From contig NC_087392.1 in the NCBI RefSeq assembly GCF_963675165.1, positions 2,557,001 to 2,621,000 on the forward strand: a stretch of DNA of 64,000 nucleotides. The letters run 5' to 3'. Both the position numbers and the translations under genes were made by a program. This stretch comes from Halichondria panicea (lineage: Eukaryota; Porifera; Demospongiae; Suberitida; Halichondriidae). This document shows positions 1 to 13,510 of this stretch, piece after piece (the first letter of the stretch is position 1; each line of letters starts with the position of its first letter). The notes under the pieces were generated by a model. The model was not told the origin of the DNA. It saw nothing but the letters and a program-made list of their open reading frames with translations, and did not search any database.

Positions 1-123
1 TTGGGATGTCCCTGCTGATCACAGCATTTTTACTCACTTGTATCGTACAAGCAAGAATACAAGCCTTCTTTTGTTATTACCACGTACCTGGACTGTATTA
101 ATATAAGAGAGTAGGTAACATTC

Positions 124-1197
124 ATGAGCAGTATGGCTGAGACAGAGCAAGTGCCCCTGTTGGTAAGTTTTGTTTTAATTCAAGCTAAAAAACACCAAAT
201 CTATTTATTTTGTTAACCTTTTTCTTAGGAAAATGTCAATGAAATGGCTCTATTTCCTCCTCCTTCATATCAACCCATGGCCAGTCTGCCAGAAGAGACA
301 AAGACAAAGGCAGAAGGTACTATTAAACCTGGTATACACATGTATTATATCATGTCACACACCTTGCCTATATATTTTAATATACATGTACCACAAGAAG
401 TTTCACATGTAAAACACCGTACACACACACATACTTCAGTGTATGAAGCAGACAAAGTGATTCCTCTTCCATCATATGACCAGTCTCAGAAGTACGAGCA
501 AGATGGAGTGCTGGAAATGGAGGAGGATGAAGAACCAGAACCTACACAGAGTCTGTCTGTTATGTCCAAACCTCCAGGAACATGCCTAGACTTCACAATG
601 TTTTTCTTATGTGAGTTACCTTAGTACATGTATGCTGTGTATGTATTTAGAAGGATATACCCCTTAGTATAGTATTATAGTACACCAAGAGCTATACTAC
701 ACATACCTGTGTGTTTCATATTGTAGTGTGCTGTTTCTTTGGACTGGTTGGTTTCATCTTTTCCATCTGTTTCGCATTTACCATTGCTGCTGAGTCCGGG
801 GCTCTGACAGGTCTCGGACTGGCTCTCATCTTCAAGCTCTTTGCGTTTGAGGTGATTATGGGAAGTTGTGTATAGAGTGTTTATGCTATTCACTTTCAGA
901 CCTATGACACTGTGAATTTCTATAATGGAAGCTGTGAGATGTACTATGGCACAACAGACCACACCAAGGAGCAGTGTATGAAGAGACTGTTCTACCTAAC
1001 TCGTCTGCTTTTCTGGTTCATGGGAATATTTGGTGGGTCTAGCATATACCCATAAATACTATTGCACTGCTAACTCCCATTTTGCTTACACAGGATTGTA
1101 CCTCTTCATCAAAGGGTTTCACCGATATGCAGCCTCACGAAAACTACGTATGCAGCTGGTAATCCAATCCCCAAGTGGTTCTGTGGACAGCAGCTAA
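124..1197 (+). CDS. NDFIP1: NDFIP-like NEDD4-family interacting membrane adaptor
   Basis: Six exons can be joined in frame: 124-162, 229-316, 440-610, 727-851, 900-1032 and 1094-1197, giving 219 residues. The cytoplasmic N-terminal half carries PPSY (a PPxY motif that binds WW domains of NEDD4-type ubiquitin ligases) and a second LPSY site, followed by an acidic stretch. The C-terminal half has three hydrophobic segments, beginning at LCCFFGLVGFIFSICFAF, LTGLGLALIFKLFAF and LFWFMGIFGLYLFIKGF, which matches the three-helix layout of NDFIP1/2. The family recruits and activates NEDD4/ITCH-type ligases on Golgi and endosomes; that role is inferred from the family. The start ATG at 124 gives MSSMAETEQ; a second in-frame ATG lies three codons later. 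One of the PPxY motifs usual in vertebrates seems degraded to LPSY. NDFIP1 and NDFIP2 cannot be told apart here. The gene converges on POLR2E, with 212 bases between stop codons. Confidence 0.8.
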
Positions 1198-1409
1198 ACC
1201 AGACATTCTGAATGAACAATGCATGTAACTGCAGTACATTAGTGTATACATGATATCCCTCAGTCTTCTGTTTACATATAATTAAAATACATGTGCTATT
1301 TGAAGCTCAGAATAATTTTCATTGTTAGCATAAATATTACAAACAACTTTGGAAGACAAAGCAGAGTAACAATTAACAGAAAAGGAACAGCATACAAAAG
1401 TGAGCAATC

Positions 1410-2267
1410 TTACTGGACTAGTCTGTATGTGACGTATCTCCCAGCTGTTTCACTGGGCCTGGTGATCCGCACAACCTGTACGAAATATGACATAGTGAGA
1501 TTAACAGAAAGAAGAAGGTTACCTGGCCTCTCTTCAAGCCATAATATCGAGCTATGGGATCACTCTGTTGGATCCTGGGTAGTTGGTGCTCCTTCAACTT
1601 GTAGCGAGCAAGCAACTCCTTTTTCTCATCAGGTGTCATGACAACATGCTCTGGTACCAACTCGTGTGCTATGACATTAATCATCAGCTCAGCTTCTCGG
1701 AAAGTTTCTAGGGTATATTTGGGAGCCATGTCCACTAGTGACTGTTTGGCAGATGGCGTCATTCCAGTTTGAACCACAATAATTGCTCTGGAAATTTTTT
1801 CTTCCTGCATTCGTTGACAGTACCTGAATCAGAATAGTAAACAAGTGTGTGTGTGCACCGTCAATTTTACTGTTTGATGGTCTTGATTCCAACTTTGGCC
1901 TCTTCAGGAAAAAACACAAACATCTGATCTGTGTGGCCACACGTCAGTTTACACATATTGGAGCGGGTGGCTATGGTTTGTTTAATGGTCGTTACCTGTT
2001 GGATCATCATGGTGAGCAACAAGAATAGAAAGCTCGGCACGAGATGGCTTTCCTTCACTGTAAGTGTATGTACCGAATCCGATTGATCAGAGGGGAATTG
2101 TATTTAAAACTATATATATACCTGGGTCGATCTCCAAACACCCGCTTGAATTCGTCTAAAGTTTGATCCAGCTCATCCTGAGTTACCAAATAACCTCTAT
2201 CATGACACATCTGCATGATGGTCTTCCTTATTCTCCACAGATTATATGTCTCAACCTCGTCATCCAT
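1410..2267 (-). CDS. POLR2E: RNA polymerases I/II/III shared subunit RPABC1 (RPB5)
   Basis: Five exons on the minus strand (2122-2267, 1996-2057, 1871-1928, 1523-1823, 1410-1475) close exactly to 210 residues, the length of human RPB5. The protein begins [20 protein letters not shown] and contains the family blocks [81 protein letters not shown] and the C-terminal [16 protein letters not shown]. The first half is the N-terminal jaw domain and the last ~75 residues are the archaeal-type RpoH/Rpb5 assembly domain. RPB5 is part of the lower jaw of all three nuclear RNA polymerases. The identification is close to certain. It lies tail-to-tail with the NDFIP-like gene and upstream of the RAB30-like gene on the same strand. 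Confidence 0.97.
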
Positions 2268-2623
2268 GAGAACTGTCTATTAGTCGGTCAGCACTGGTTT
2301 ATCAGATCAGAGTGCACAGTTTAAAGAGTTTTTTGACCCAAGAGTTTTTTTGTTCATGTGAGTAGCCTCGATTATAGGCCGCTAATAAGCATTTCGGTAT
2401 ACATGTACATGTATAATTATGTCATGTTTATAATAATGTCCAGTGTTTTTGTTGCTTCAATCTCATCAATTCACAAAACATCACAACTTAGTAAATATAC
2501 GAGAAAAAAACATTGCATGTCAATCAGTACAAACAAGGGGATAATCTACATTCAAACATGCGAGGTTATAAAGAAATGCGAAGCAAGTAGTGGAACATCT
2601 AATGTAACTACGTATACTTGCCA

Positions 2624-3572
2624 CTAGCAACATCCACCACCACTATTCCCAGAAGATTGTTCATTCTTTTGTGTCAGCGAGACTGTATTTGGTTGTTTTG
2701 CAGAGCCACCACCCCCACCACTTGAGTGACTCTTTAGCTTCTTGTCGACGTGGGACTCACGAAGGGATTTAGCAAGCTGTAAAAACAACTCGTCAATGTT
2801 ATCAGAGTTTTTTGCAGATGTCTCCAGGAAGGGCATGTCATTCTCTGTCGCAAACTGCCTCCCCAGTTCTGCCTGAATTTCTCGGTCTGTTCGATCGCAT
2901 TTGTTGCCAATTAGTATCCGATGAACGCTATTCCCAGCATACCTCTCCACCTCAGAGAGCCACTCTGGGAGATTTCTAAACGAAGTGGCACAGCCAATGT
3001 CGTACACGAGAACAATGGCATCTGCACTCCGATAGTAGCTCTGTGTGATGGTACGAAATCGCTCCTGTCCAGCTGTGTCCCATATTTGAAGCTGTGAATG
3101 TACGAAACAAATCTTAATAAGGGAATTGATAGATGAAAATGAGTTTTGGCTTTTAATAATGTGATGCCCAAGTTCTAGTGTTTCTTTATGCATATCACCA
3201 GGAGTGTATACACTCCTGATATCGCATAAGTATACACTAAGTTTAATATTAACACTTAAATATTAGGAACACAAACAGTGAAATTACTTTCAATTCTAAA
3301 GACGCAACCACAAAGCACTGGGGCTATCAAAAGGAAGAGATTCTACAATAAAACATGCAGGATATTCTAGCACTACATAATAACATATTTGCACATACCT
3401 TTACAGCGCTACTCCCTATTTGTAGCGTCTTGATGCAAAAGTCAACTCCAATAGTGGGTATCCCGGCAGAAGTGAATATACCATCAGTGTATCGTCTAAC
3501 AATGCTTGTTTTCCCAACTCCAGCATCCCCAATCAATACTATCTTGAAGAGATAGTCGTATTCTGTATCCAT
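2624..3572 (-). CDS. RAB30: Rab GTPase, RAB30-like
   Basis: Two coding exons (3399-3572 and 2624-3091) give 213 residues. The G-domain motifs are complete: P-loop GDAGVGKTS, switch I TIGVDF, WDTAGQERFRTITQSYYRSA, GNKCD and ETSAK. The C-terminus ends GGGCC, a double-cysteine geranylgeranylation signal. The start MDTEYDYLFKIVLIG and the blocks LPEWLSEVERYA and LETSAKNSDN resemble RAB30, a Golgi Rab, more than other Rabs known to me, though RAB19/43 are alternatives. A glycine run precedes the tail. The ATG lies directly after a CAG, so a 5' UTR intron probably ends at 3573. The gene is head-to-head with PCF11. Confidence 0.85.
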
Positions 3573-3969
3573 CTGAGGGAAAACAAAATAATACATGAGA
3601 GACACTTCAGTCACAGCCAAACCTAAAATCTTACATACAGTTACTAATTAAGACTATTAATAAACAGGGCTTAAAAACAACTCATACGTATTACAAGTAT
3701 TCACACCAAATAAAAAGCCAACCTACTTGTCTTTATGTCTTGAAGAGCATCCAAAAAGTTACTTGGTTTTCCTGATAAGACAGTATAGTACAGAATGGTT
3801 GGCTTGTCAAGTCAGCTCATGAACTGATGATTTCCGGTCACATGTGACGTTGACCTTTTGACCTTGGACACGTGAGCTATCTACCTGTCATTCTTCAAAA
3901 TGGCTGCCTGAAGTTGGATTCCTGTTGTCGAGTTATTCATCACTACTGGGTCTTTCAGTGGATGAAATT
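3573..3969. promoter_or_regulatory. Shared RAB30/PCF11 promoter with E-box and DR2 half-sites
   Basis: 397 bases separate the divergent start codons. A near-central cluster holds a perfect 12-base palindrome GTCACATGTGAC (3837-3848, E-box core CACATGTG), two direct TGACCT half-sites (3851-3856 and 3859-3864, spacing 2, equal to AGGTCA DR2 on the other strand), and a CACGTG core at about 3869. The arrangement resembles a bHLH site next to a nuclear-receptor direct repeat. Function is inferred only. Confidence 0.4.
3900..3911 (+). other. Minimal upstream ORF before PCF11 (Met-Ala-Ala-stop)
   Basis: CAAAATGGCTGCCTGA contains an ATG in strong context (A at -3, G at +4) and a stop three codons later. 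It sits 58 bases upstream of the first in-frame ATG of PCF11, with no splice donor between its ATG and stop. If the 5' end of the transcript includes it, it is a minimal uORF. Confidence 0.4.
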
Positions 3970-6900
3970 ATGGCTAAGCTGTCGAGTACTTCGGTTGAAA
4001 AGTCACTGAAGGCATTCAGCGCGTCCCTGGAAGACCTAACGTTCAATTCCAAGCCCATCATAGATGAGTTGACAAGATTCGCCGGGTCCTACAATCAACT
4101 TGCTCCTCAGGTGGTCCAGAGAGTAGAAGAGCATATTCTGGAGGTAGAATGGACACTTTTATGTAGCTATTCTTTTATTTTGTTGTGCAACTATAGTATA
4201 ACCTTTCATGTTCATATCAAAGCCACGTCTATTATTTGTGCTTGCCCGTGTATGTATATGGGAGAAATGCATAGGCTGTATTTGTTAATAATAAAAGTAC
4301 TGGCGAAATAGTGCAATTCTCTCAGTGTATAATGAAAGCAAAAAATAGCACTAATTTGTTTTTGTGTTTTGATTGGCAGGTTCGTCCTGATAAGAAGCTC
4401 CCTTCTCTCTACCTGCTTGATTCCATTCTCAAAAATGTCAAGGGAGAATATTTACAGTTGTTCTCAAAGAACATCGTTCATATTTTCTGTCACTGTTTTG
4501 AGAAATTGGTATGCCGAACTTATTATAATTATACGTATGTGCAGTAAATACATGTATGATTATGTATTCCACATACCTCTCTTGTGCACCGTACCCATAA
4601 GATCAGATTATTCCCCCCTCACAGGTCAATCCGGATTCCCGCAAAGCTCTGTACAAGCTCAGACTGACATGGCCTCAGTACATTGAGAATAGAAAGCTGG
4701 CACTTATTGACAAGCATGTGAAGGCCCTAGACCCAAACTGGCCAGTGACTGCTGTTCAAGAGGACCCTCCTAGCCCGACCATATTCGTAAATCCAAAGTT
4801 CTTAGAGGCGTGTAAAATCTAAATATCTGTGTATGGATGTACATGTATACTGTACCGTAGTCGATGTAAATACAGCACAACTCTAATTATGCAAATCTTT
4901 CGCCCATAATTATGTAGTACCATCATGTAAATTCATTTGTTTTGTGCATAGTCTCATGAACAAATAGGAATTTTTTTCTGGCGCTATAATTACAATAAGC
5001 ATTTGGGAATCCTACATTTAGTTGTACATAGGTTTGTGGTTTGTGTGTATAATATGATAATTGTATTTGTCAACATGAATTGATCATTATTTTGTTGTTC
5101 CTTTCCAACAGCCTTCTGGCAAAAGCAGTAGTGTACCCAACAAGACTAGTTCAAGAAACCATGATCCCATCCCTGTGAAGAATCGCTCATCTCCAAAGCC
5201 TACGATACCTGTCACTGTGGAAGTACCTTCCATTGAGGTAAGAATATGAATAGTTTGGTTTGTTACTTTCCATCTACATAATTAGAAGAAGAGTTCTCCA
5301 AGGAAAGTCCACAGCAAAAAAAAAGAAGTACAATTAACAATTCAAGAAAAACGGAAAAAATTGCTCCAAGAAAAAAAATCTCAAAGGATTAAGCAGCAAC
5401 AAGAAGCCCTGGGTCTTTCACCAGAGAGAAAGGTGAAGGAAATTGTAAGTTACACATGAGTTATAAAGGGGTGTACGTGTATATGAGCTGTCTATATCAG
5501 CCAATTAAAGAGATCTTGGCAACTGGTTTGTGGATAGCCAGTGGGAATGTTGGCAAATATGAAAGCTTTGATCTCAATCACTATTGTCATCTTCCTGCCA
5601 CTACAGAGGAGAGGAGGAGAAAGCTCTCGCACTCCCCCTAGGAGTCGTGACGTTAGTCCCCTCACAGTGCCCTCCCCTCGAGCCAGGAGTGCCAGCCCTC
5701 GCACTATGGCAGACAAAAATTCTGCTAGCACCACTAAGCTTTCAAGTCACCCTGGAAAGGTCAATACTGATACGAAAGAGGTAGGTCCATGTATACCGTC
5801 TTTGGTGTCACACACCTATATCTATGCTTCCTGAAGTGGTAATGATCATCGCGTCTACTTTTGTATAGGTAACCCCTCCACCTGAGAAACGGCCCAAGCT
5901 TGACCCTGACCAAGAGCACAACCCTGAGCCTAAACCAGTTGTCACTGACCCAAAAGAGGTGGCTAGCAATGAAACTGCTAAGATGGACACTGATGCTCCT
6001 AAGATGGACACCGGTGCTACATCATCTGCTGACATAGAACATAGGCCTCTCAAAGGGTCACATTTACAGTTGGACGATATTCCACCTGAGCTATTGCCTA
6101 AGCACCATGAGCTCATTCTAAAACAGGTGAGACCTTGGGAATACTAATGGCCTGGGAAGTGTATGCTACAAGTCCAAGGCAGTATTTCAGACGTCAAAAC
6201 ATTGGTACATCCTTTGCAGATACAGGCACAACTCAACAGTGGTAGTCTGAGTTCAGAACAGCACAGCACGCTCTGTAAGCAATTGGACCATCTCTATGAA
6301 CTACAAAACCAAAAAGAAATGAGCATAGCTAAGACCCAAAAGGATGCTGAACAGACAGTTGATAATAATGATAAACGTAGTGTTCCTTCAGACGAATTCA
6401 TTAGTTTATCTGGCACCAATTCTGATTTACCCTTTTTTGTTGATGCTCATGGTAGTAGTAGTAGTAATAATAATTCTGATTTCGGCCCCAATCAAGATAG
6501 TCACCATGACTACCGTGGTAGACCACGTCCACAGAACAGGTTCTATTCAAGGCGTCCACCTCAAGGTCCATACAGAGGGGACCCCAGACCACCGTTCAGA
6601 GGGAGACATAGACCACCATGGCCCAACAGGAGACCAAGAGGACCCTCTGGCCGTTACTTTAACGAGTTTGATGGACCACCCCCTCACATGGGCCGTGGAA
6701 GAGGTCGCATGATGTCTGGCCCACCCCCACCCAACTGGCAGGAATCACCACAAGGTGTCACTATACAATGTATTAAGTACTTTGATGTGCTGTATGTTGA
6801 ACTGTGTGTTGTAGGTGGAAGCTACCCTCCTCACGGATCTGCTCCACCCCCTTCGGTGGACGTCTCCAATCTTATCAACCAACTGGTAGGCTATGGTATG

Positions 6901-8661
6901 ATTCGATCAGATGGCAGCGCCAAGGGTCAAGATGTCAAGAGTGCTCCAGCTACTGTTCCTACTCTCAGCTTCACACCAGCTACCCTCAAACAGTTAGTAG
7001 ACACATTCTGTATGCGTGTGAAAATTATTAGCACATGTGGTCCATCCTTTAACTGTTGAATTCTGTCTGTCCACCTCTTCCAAAGTCCACACTTGTGCAT
7101 GCATTATGGTTAGATGCTTTTTGCTCCCCTCTAGGAGATACAGTGCTCTCATTGATGTGCTTCACGTTGGGGAGCAGTGTGGCACTTGTGGCATTCGGTT
7201 CTCAAGTAGCTCTAGTGAAGAGTATGAGAAACATCTGGACTGGCATTATAGTCTCAACAGGAGTGAGGGGCAAACTAACACCTCTCGAAACTGGTTTATC
7301 CATCCAGAGGTGAGTACACCCCTTTCACATTGTACACTTGTTTGGTTGCGTGCTCTGTCTAGCATGAAACACCATGTTTTTTTATGACCTGTTTGGCCAG
7401 ATGGATATAATTATTATTATTATTGTGCAAAGGAGTATCGATGGCCTTATACATGTGTTGCTTTATCCTTTACAGGACTGGCTCAAGTTTGAAGAGCTTT
7501 CAGAAGATTCTCAAGAGAAAGGTATAAGTGCATGTGTTGTGTTTCAGGCTAATATACTAGGGGGATAGTCACACGTACAGTGACAGTAGAGTGTATGCAT
7601 TGCCCACAATGTGTCTCTTTGCCATGCATTTTAATTGCTTTTGTACTGTGTGTAAACCATCCTGCCCACTATCCTGTTTCAATACATGTAGCTCATATAT
7701 GCATATACGTAACAGGTTACAGTGCATATACTTGACGCTGGACCTGTTATGTATTTTGTAAGTTTCCATGCATTCCTTTCGGATTAACTTATACCTTTAA
7801 CATTGTCCCCTCTATATGTATCTTCCTGGCAGAGGCCACACTGAAGCCCCCTGGTGAGCCCTTAGAAGAGGAGGAAGTGACAGCTTCTAGTGGAGAGGCA
7901 GTCAGTAGCTGCCTGGTACTTTTAGGGGAGGATAATGAGGTGTGTCTGTAGGTAGCGCAACTATGTTGACTAACAACACATCCAGCCATCACATTGGCTA
8001 TTGTACGTAGCACTCCCATATGCTGTAATCAGTAGCAACAATGTGATTAGTGAACCTTAAAATTACATTGATTTACTTAGTAACTTAGTAACTAGTAAGT
8101 TACCACTGGTAACAGCTGCCCACATAATTGCAAAGGTAATGGACTTTTCTGGTTCACTTAATAGGTGTGTACCATCTGTCAAGAGCCATTGGAACAATTC
8201 TGGGAAGAGGACTTGGAAGAATGGCACTATAAAGACGCAACTAGGATTCAATTATCAGGAAAGGTGACACATTAAATGTTTTTAACACAAGGCTGTATAT
8301 ACACAGTATACAAACTAAAGTTATTGTCCCTGCTGTTGGGGAACTCAAGGAGGGATTCTTACTGTTTGTAATTCGTTTCCTTTTCCCTGCAGCTCTATCA
8401 CACATTCTGCTTTCAAGATGCTAAAGAGGTAAAAAGTCATCACTAACTCACCAACACATGCATTATGCACCACTAATTAATATTCATCCCTGCTTGTGAC
8501 TGATATTTGATATCGTCAGTATACTATCCCCTTACAATGTTTGTTGTGGACACCTATAAACACACTGGGCACTGTAATGTCCCTTGCAGGACGACCTCAA
8601 TGCAAGCAACAACTCGGCGCAACCGTCAAGCCCTGAAGTGAAAGTACTGGACAGTCAGTGA
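3970..8661 (+). CDS. PCF11: PCF11 cleavage and polyadenylation / termination factor
   Basis: A multi-exon gene. The CTD-interaction domain (CID) starts near the N-terminus with SASLEDLTFNSKPIIDELT, continues LPSLYLLDSILKNVKGEYL and FEKLVNPDSRKALYKLR, and ends with the PCF11-type NPKF motif (exons about 3970-4143, 4380-4508, 4625-4808). Then come a Lys/Arg/Gln-rich coiled segment (5285-5442), an acidic Pro-rich part, and an Arg/Gly/Pro-rich region (6520-6755; blocks such as RPPWPNRRPRGPSGR). The C-terminus has the two PCF11 zinc fingers: C-x2-C with HLDWHY (about 7170-7260) and CTICQEPLEQFWEE...WHYKDA with a later H-x3-C (8164-8430). PCF11 binds Ser2-phosphorylated Pol II CTD and CLP1 to couple 3' processing and termination. 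The start at 3970 is the first in-frame ATG. The junction after NPKF is uncertain: a GC|GTGTAA donor joined to an AAAAG|C acceptor keeps frame. The second zinc finger is split over two exons. Confidence 0.9.
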
Positions 8662-9076
8662 ACAATTCAGGGCAATAGCTGCAACTTTTATTTATGGCTG
8701 TGTATTAATTTTGTACTTGTACTATAATTATTCATGCGTAATAATGAATTTCCCTTACAAAGTACAATGATGGTCACATCCTCTGACGCATAAGCCGTCA
8801 TAGTGATTGTGTAATAACTCAGGGGCTTACTCATTTTGACTGCCACCTTCTTCAAGGCCCGTCAAGAATCTCCTACTAGTAGTTCCTTGATGGGTATGAT
8901 CGTGTCTATCTGCTGTAAGTGTTGGAATAGCTAGCTTCTACCATCCATCTCTAGGACTAATGATTCACTGATCAAGTAAACCGGAGCTCTCAATTCGGAT
9001 AGCGTGTGTATTGTGATTGTCTGCTGACTAGCTACAGATCCCGATTGGTCGTTAATTGTAGTGCTAGAGCTGTAGC
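8662..9076. other. Intergenic region between PCF11 and the AFF gene
   Basis: 415 AT-rich bases with no coding signal. No AATAAA was found soon after the PCF11 stop. The 3' half should hold the AFF promoter, but no clear box was recognised. Confidence 0.5.
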
Positions 9077-12000
9077 ATGGAGTCTGATCACAGAAAGAGG
9101 TGAGTAATTCTTAAAAGTACAATAACATGACTGTATTAACAGTTTTGTCATACCAAATGATCCATGTATGTAAACTTAAGTGATAGTTATAGATGATGTC
9201 GATGGTGTTATACTTATTTTTACAGTTGGGATTTGCATCGGCAATAGCATTGCCGATGCAACCAATACCAGTTGAGACTATAATCATATTATCTTGTGGA
9301 ATGTTTTATCTTTCTGTCATCTTCTCCAGTCTATTTGGTTGTTTGTTGGGCGATGGTGGGTGGTGTATTTGTGAAACCTCTTAAGTTTCTTTCATGGCTT
9401 TAAAACACATTCTGTAGTCTGTGTATATGTGATTATGCATATGTGGGCACTTCATTCTCATGTGTGGTGAGATATGATCAACAAGTGAAAATTAATGGTT
9501 CCATAACTAACTGTCTCGGAAAGTGGTAGTTACGGGTCATTAACATGTGTCAGTTTCCAAAGAAACACAATAATTATAGACTCTTGTAGGCATCATTAGT
9601 TCCTAGCTGGTCTGTCCAACACTTTAAAACCTGTTGCATTCATTGTCTCAATGACATTAGCCTTCTCTCGCTTTAGTGGGAGCTTATTGACCTTATATGG
9701 CAATTCTGGTCTTCTATATAATAATAATTATGAGAGCAATGTACAGTACGTACATGTACTGACTCAGAAGTAGAATTGAAGTGAGAATTCTTCCCAAAAA
9801 ATACTTCCCAAAAATGTTACTTACTTGTTGGTATTTGCTTTTTCCTGCTTTAGTACTTACTTAGTACCATCTTAATTAATATTGCTAGTATGCCTGCAGT
9901 TTATGGTTTGCAGCGTTGCAAGCAGGACAACAGTTCAGGGTTGCTCCATTTCCCTTGTCTCTCTCTTTGATATCCTTTGTGACACTTGTATAAACTCTCT
10001 GTGAGCTGTAACACATTGAACCAATTGCTTGTCCCTCGTGCTAAAGGCACTTGAATAGCTAGAGATCCTCCAGGATAGAAGACACATACATGGTACTTAC
10101 AAATTGTGCTGCTTCTTTGAATATAAGGAAAGTTTATATTCACTGCATGTACATGTGGTTAGTAATCCATGTACTCACTCTGAAGTGGCTGTAGTGATTT
10201 TGCCCTTACTTGAATTATTTTTTTAATGCACATTTTTTGGCTAATTTAAAAGTGCTCTTTTCTAAGAAAAGCTCTCTGGTAGCTTAATTGTATTGTTATA
10301 CATACAAAGTAGTAGCTACACTATATATTCATTTGTGGAAAGTTTCACTTCCTCTGTTTGTTTTGGTTGGAGGCCTCCCCCACTAGACAAACAGGGGAAC
10401 TAACAGAAGCTGAAAAGAGTTTCAACATTCGTAATACAACCAAGCACACAGCTGTTATAATTATGTATACGATAGAGATTGTGTTTCATTGTTGCAGCTA
10501 TATAGTGACACTTAGTTCTGTCTGTAATAGTTGTGGTGCATTTGTATTCCAACCCTGTATAGAGTTACACTGTCTACAGCTATTCTCCTAGTGGGCTGAA
10601 TTCACTGTATTATGTGGGAGTTTGTACTTGTAAGCCATTCAAGCTCACTAATGGGGCTGTATCGCGTGCTGGCTGAGATTCTTTGTAAAACCAACCATCT
10701 GCTTTAATAAGAACTCTCCCCTCTTTGTTGATACCCAATGCTACAGTGTTCACATAGCAGGTAGCCATGGGATACAGTGCATGCAGCTGTGCCATAGTGT
10801 GATTATAGCTTGCCTTAATTGTTGTCATCCTCTGATGATCTCCTCGTCAAGTGTGTTTCCACTAAAGACTAGGCATGCTTGACTATTGTTGAGACTTGTC
10901 ACAAATGTGACTTTTAATGTGTGTAGTTATTCACACTCTGTAGCCACCATAGAGCAAATTAAACACTGCACTAACCTCTGATATAAGCTGATAGAAATGC
11001 ATGTTAATGCATGGTTTTTTGAGTGTGTATTGCATGCACACTGCTTTAAATAAACAATGTTGTTTAGCTCTTTTCTATCTAATGGTGCTTATGGTGATTT
11101 GATTGACCAGCTGTCATAGCCAAATAGTCAGTTCCTGTGGGATTTAGATTGCTACGTTTCCTTGGTCACCTAGCTACCTATCTATACGTGTAGTTTCAGC
11201 TTGTTGTCCAAGTTTAATAGTTAACTGTATTAATTTCCAGTTAATAATTCCATTTTTCCAATAATCAGAATCAGCTGATCATGATACGAGTGCATGACTG
11301 TATAATTAGTACTTGACAGTGTAAAGAGGCTACAGCATGTTGACTACTTATGAACTATTGTTCGCAAATGTGTAGTTGTGGGCTTGTACATTTATGTAAC
11401 ATTGTTTTTTTTCCCCACAATAGCAGTGTATAGTGAACTAGTCCCAGGTGTTTGTGGTGTGCTCTTATGTTTTGATAACAACCCAGCAGGTGCTGAGAAA
11501 TTGTTGAGAGGTCTTCGGGAACTGCTACTTTAGCAATTAAACTGTTGATCATAATAATTAAGTGTCACAATTGCTTTAATTTGTATACACACGTGCTATG
11601 TATGCATGTGTAGTCAAATTTACTTCTGCACAACATTCAGATCAAAGGAACTGGAACAACAAAAGAGAAGAAACATGCAGGTATAATAGGGTATGTGTCC
11701 TTTGAACTTTAACCCAGATATTACATAGCAAAATAGACACTCATCCTACTTTGAAGCCATAATACACCCTCACCGATTGTTGTGGCACTTTTGACATTCT
11801 TATAGCCATAATTATTATGCACTTCCTGTTAACCCACCGATGCTTGTAGGAGTTCTTGTTGCACCTTTGTGTATAGACTAGTCCACCCACTTGTTTGTCA
11901 GCATGCAAACACCTTTGTGTGTATATATATAGTCATATAGTGCCACATACAGGCTGGGAACTCAAACAGTAAACCACCACGAGAGCCTCTCTTTGGGAAG

Positions 12001-13478
12001 CCCATTGAGAAAAGGGGTGGTGACGACAGGATACAGGTAAACACTCGCTTTATGAACATTTGTACTTTAGTTGGTTAGTTCTGTGATAATACGTTCAGTT
12101 TACTGATCCAGCTATTGGTATTGCCCTGCTTGTCCTAACGGACACTGAATCTTTTTACTTCTAAACTGATACAACTGTATAATTATATATTTCAGCTGCT
12201 CAGTTCAACTCAGTCTGTTAGCAGCTTACATGCATGTATGTATATAGACTGTAATAAATTATCTGGGTTTGGTCTTACTGCTTTGCCGTTGAGTATCTTT
12301 TGTATTGTATTGTAGGAGATCCTTGGCAGCTACAGAAACTTCCCTTCAAACTGGGAAGCCCAGCAACGATGTTTGGGTGTGGCTGATTCCAACCCCAGCA
12401 CACCACTCGCTCTTAGCAAACAATCCAATCCTTTCAACTCTATCAGTACTGCCTCCTCGTTAACCAGTTCAAGTACAGGGGCTGCCTCGTCAAGACACCA
12501 GGTGGCCGAGCCCCCTACTGGGCAGTCAGTACCCTCCCTGAAGCGAGAAAAAGGCAGCAGGGCAAGCTCCAAGCTTCCCAAACCTGATTCTAGGACTAGT
12601 ACGGGGAGCACTGGCAAAGGGAAGGTGGTCAAGACTGAGGACAAACCTATATTACAAACCAACACACTTCTCGTTAAGAAGCCCAATAAAGCTGCTATTA
12701 AGCCGCACAAAGCTTCTCAGAAGAAGACCTCCCCAAGCAAAACATCTATTCGCAGTAAACCCAAGGTCAAAAAGTCACATTCAAGCTCACAACTTCATAC
12801 TTCATCTGACCTTCCTACATCTGAGCTCCACACTTCGACAATCTCCTCCCACAAACCCAAAAAGCATCTCAATAACGTTCCATCGACTGTACTACAAATG
12901 TCCTCCAGCCCTCTGTCGACTTACAACACGGCGGCATCTTCCATTAAGAGAGTCTCCAGTGCTGGTCCACTGTCTAGTAGGACTGAGGTTAAAATCGAAC
13001 CGACTGACGTGGCTAGTAAGGCAGCAAAGAAGAAAAAGAAAAAGAAGGTGAAGAAGGAATCTTCAGTTGTGGCACCTGTGGTTGCTGAGTCACTTGATGG
13101 TCATGTGATTGCTGAGTCTGCTCCCACCACCTCACTGAGAGTCCAACTGCCAAAACAGAAGAGACCTCTTGAGCTTCAACTTGTGGCCGATACACCTGTC
13201 AGTGTCAGTGAGGTAAATTGCTATATGTACATGTTTGGCAACGAGACAGCTAGTCAGTTGTCTGTAATGCATGTGCTAGCATTGTACATTGTTTACTTGT
13301 TAGTCATAGGATGTGCACCTGTGCCTTCTATGCAGGATACAACAATGGATGCTGAGAGTGTATCCACCATGCTCAAGGTATGCTGAACCGAATAATATTG
13401 TGTTACATATGTATGACATGTACATGTATACCTCACACGCAAACACACACACGCACACACGCACTCACACATAGCACA

Positions 13479-13510
<32 letters not shown>

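Noticed and set aside
3925-3969. Upstream TTG extension of the PCF11 frame
   Set aside because: No ATG in frame before 3970; initiation at TTG in a nuclear gene is unlikely.
9193-9384. Hydrophobic 63-codon frame in AFF intron 1
   Set aside because: No conservation recognised and AT-rich intron; hydrophobic runs arise easily there.
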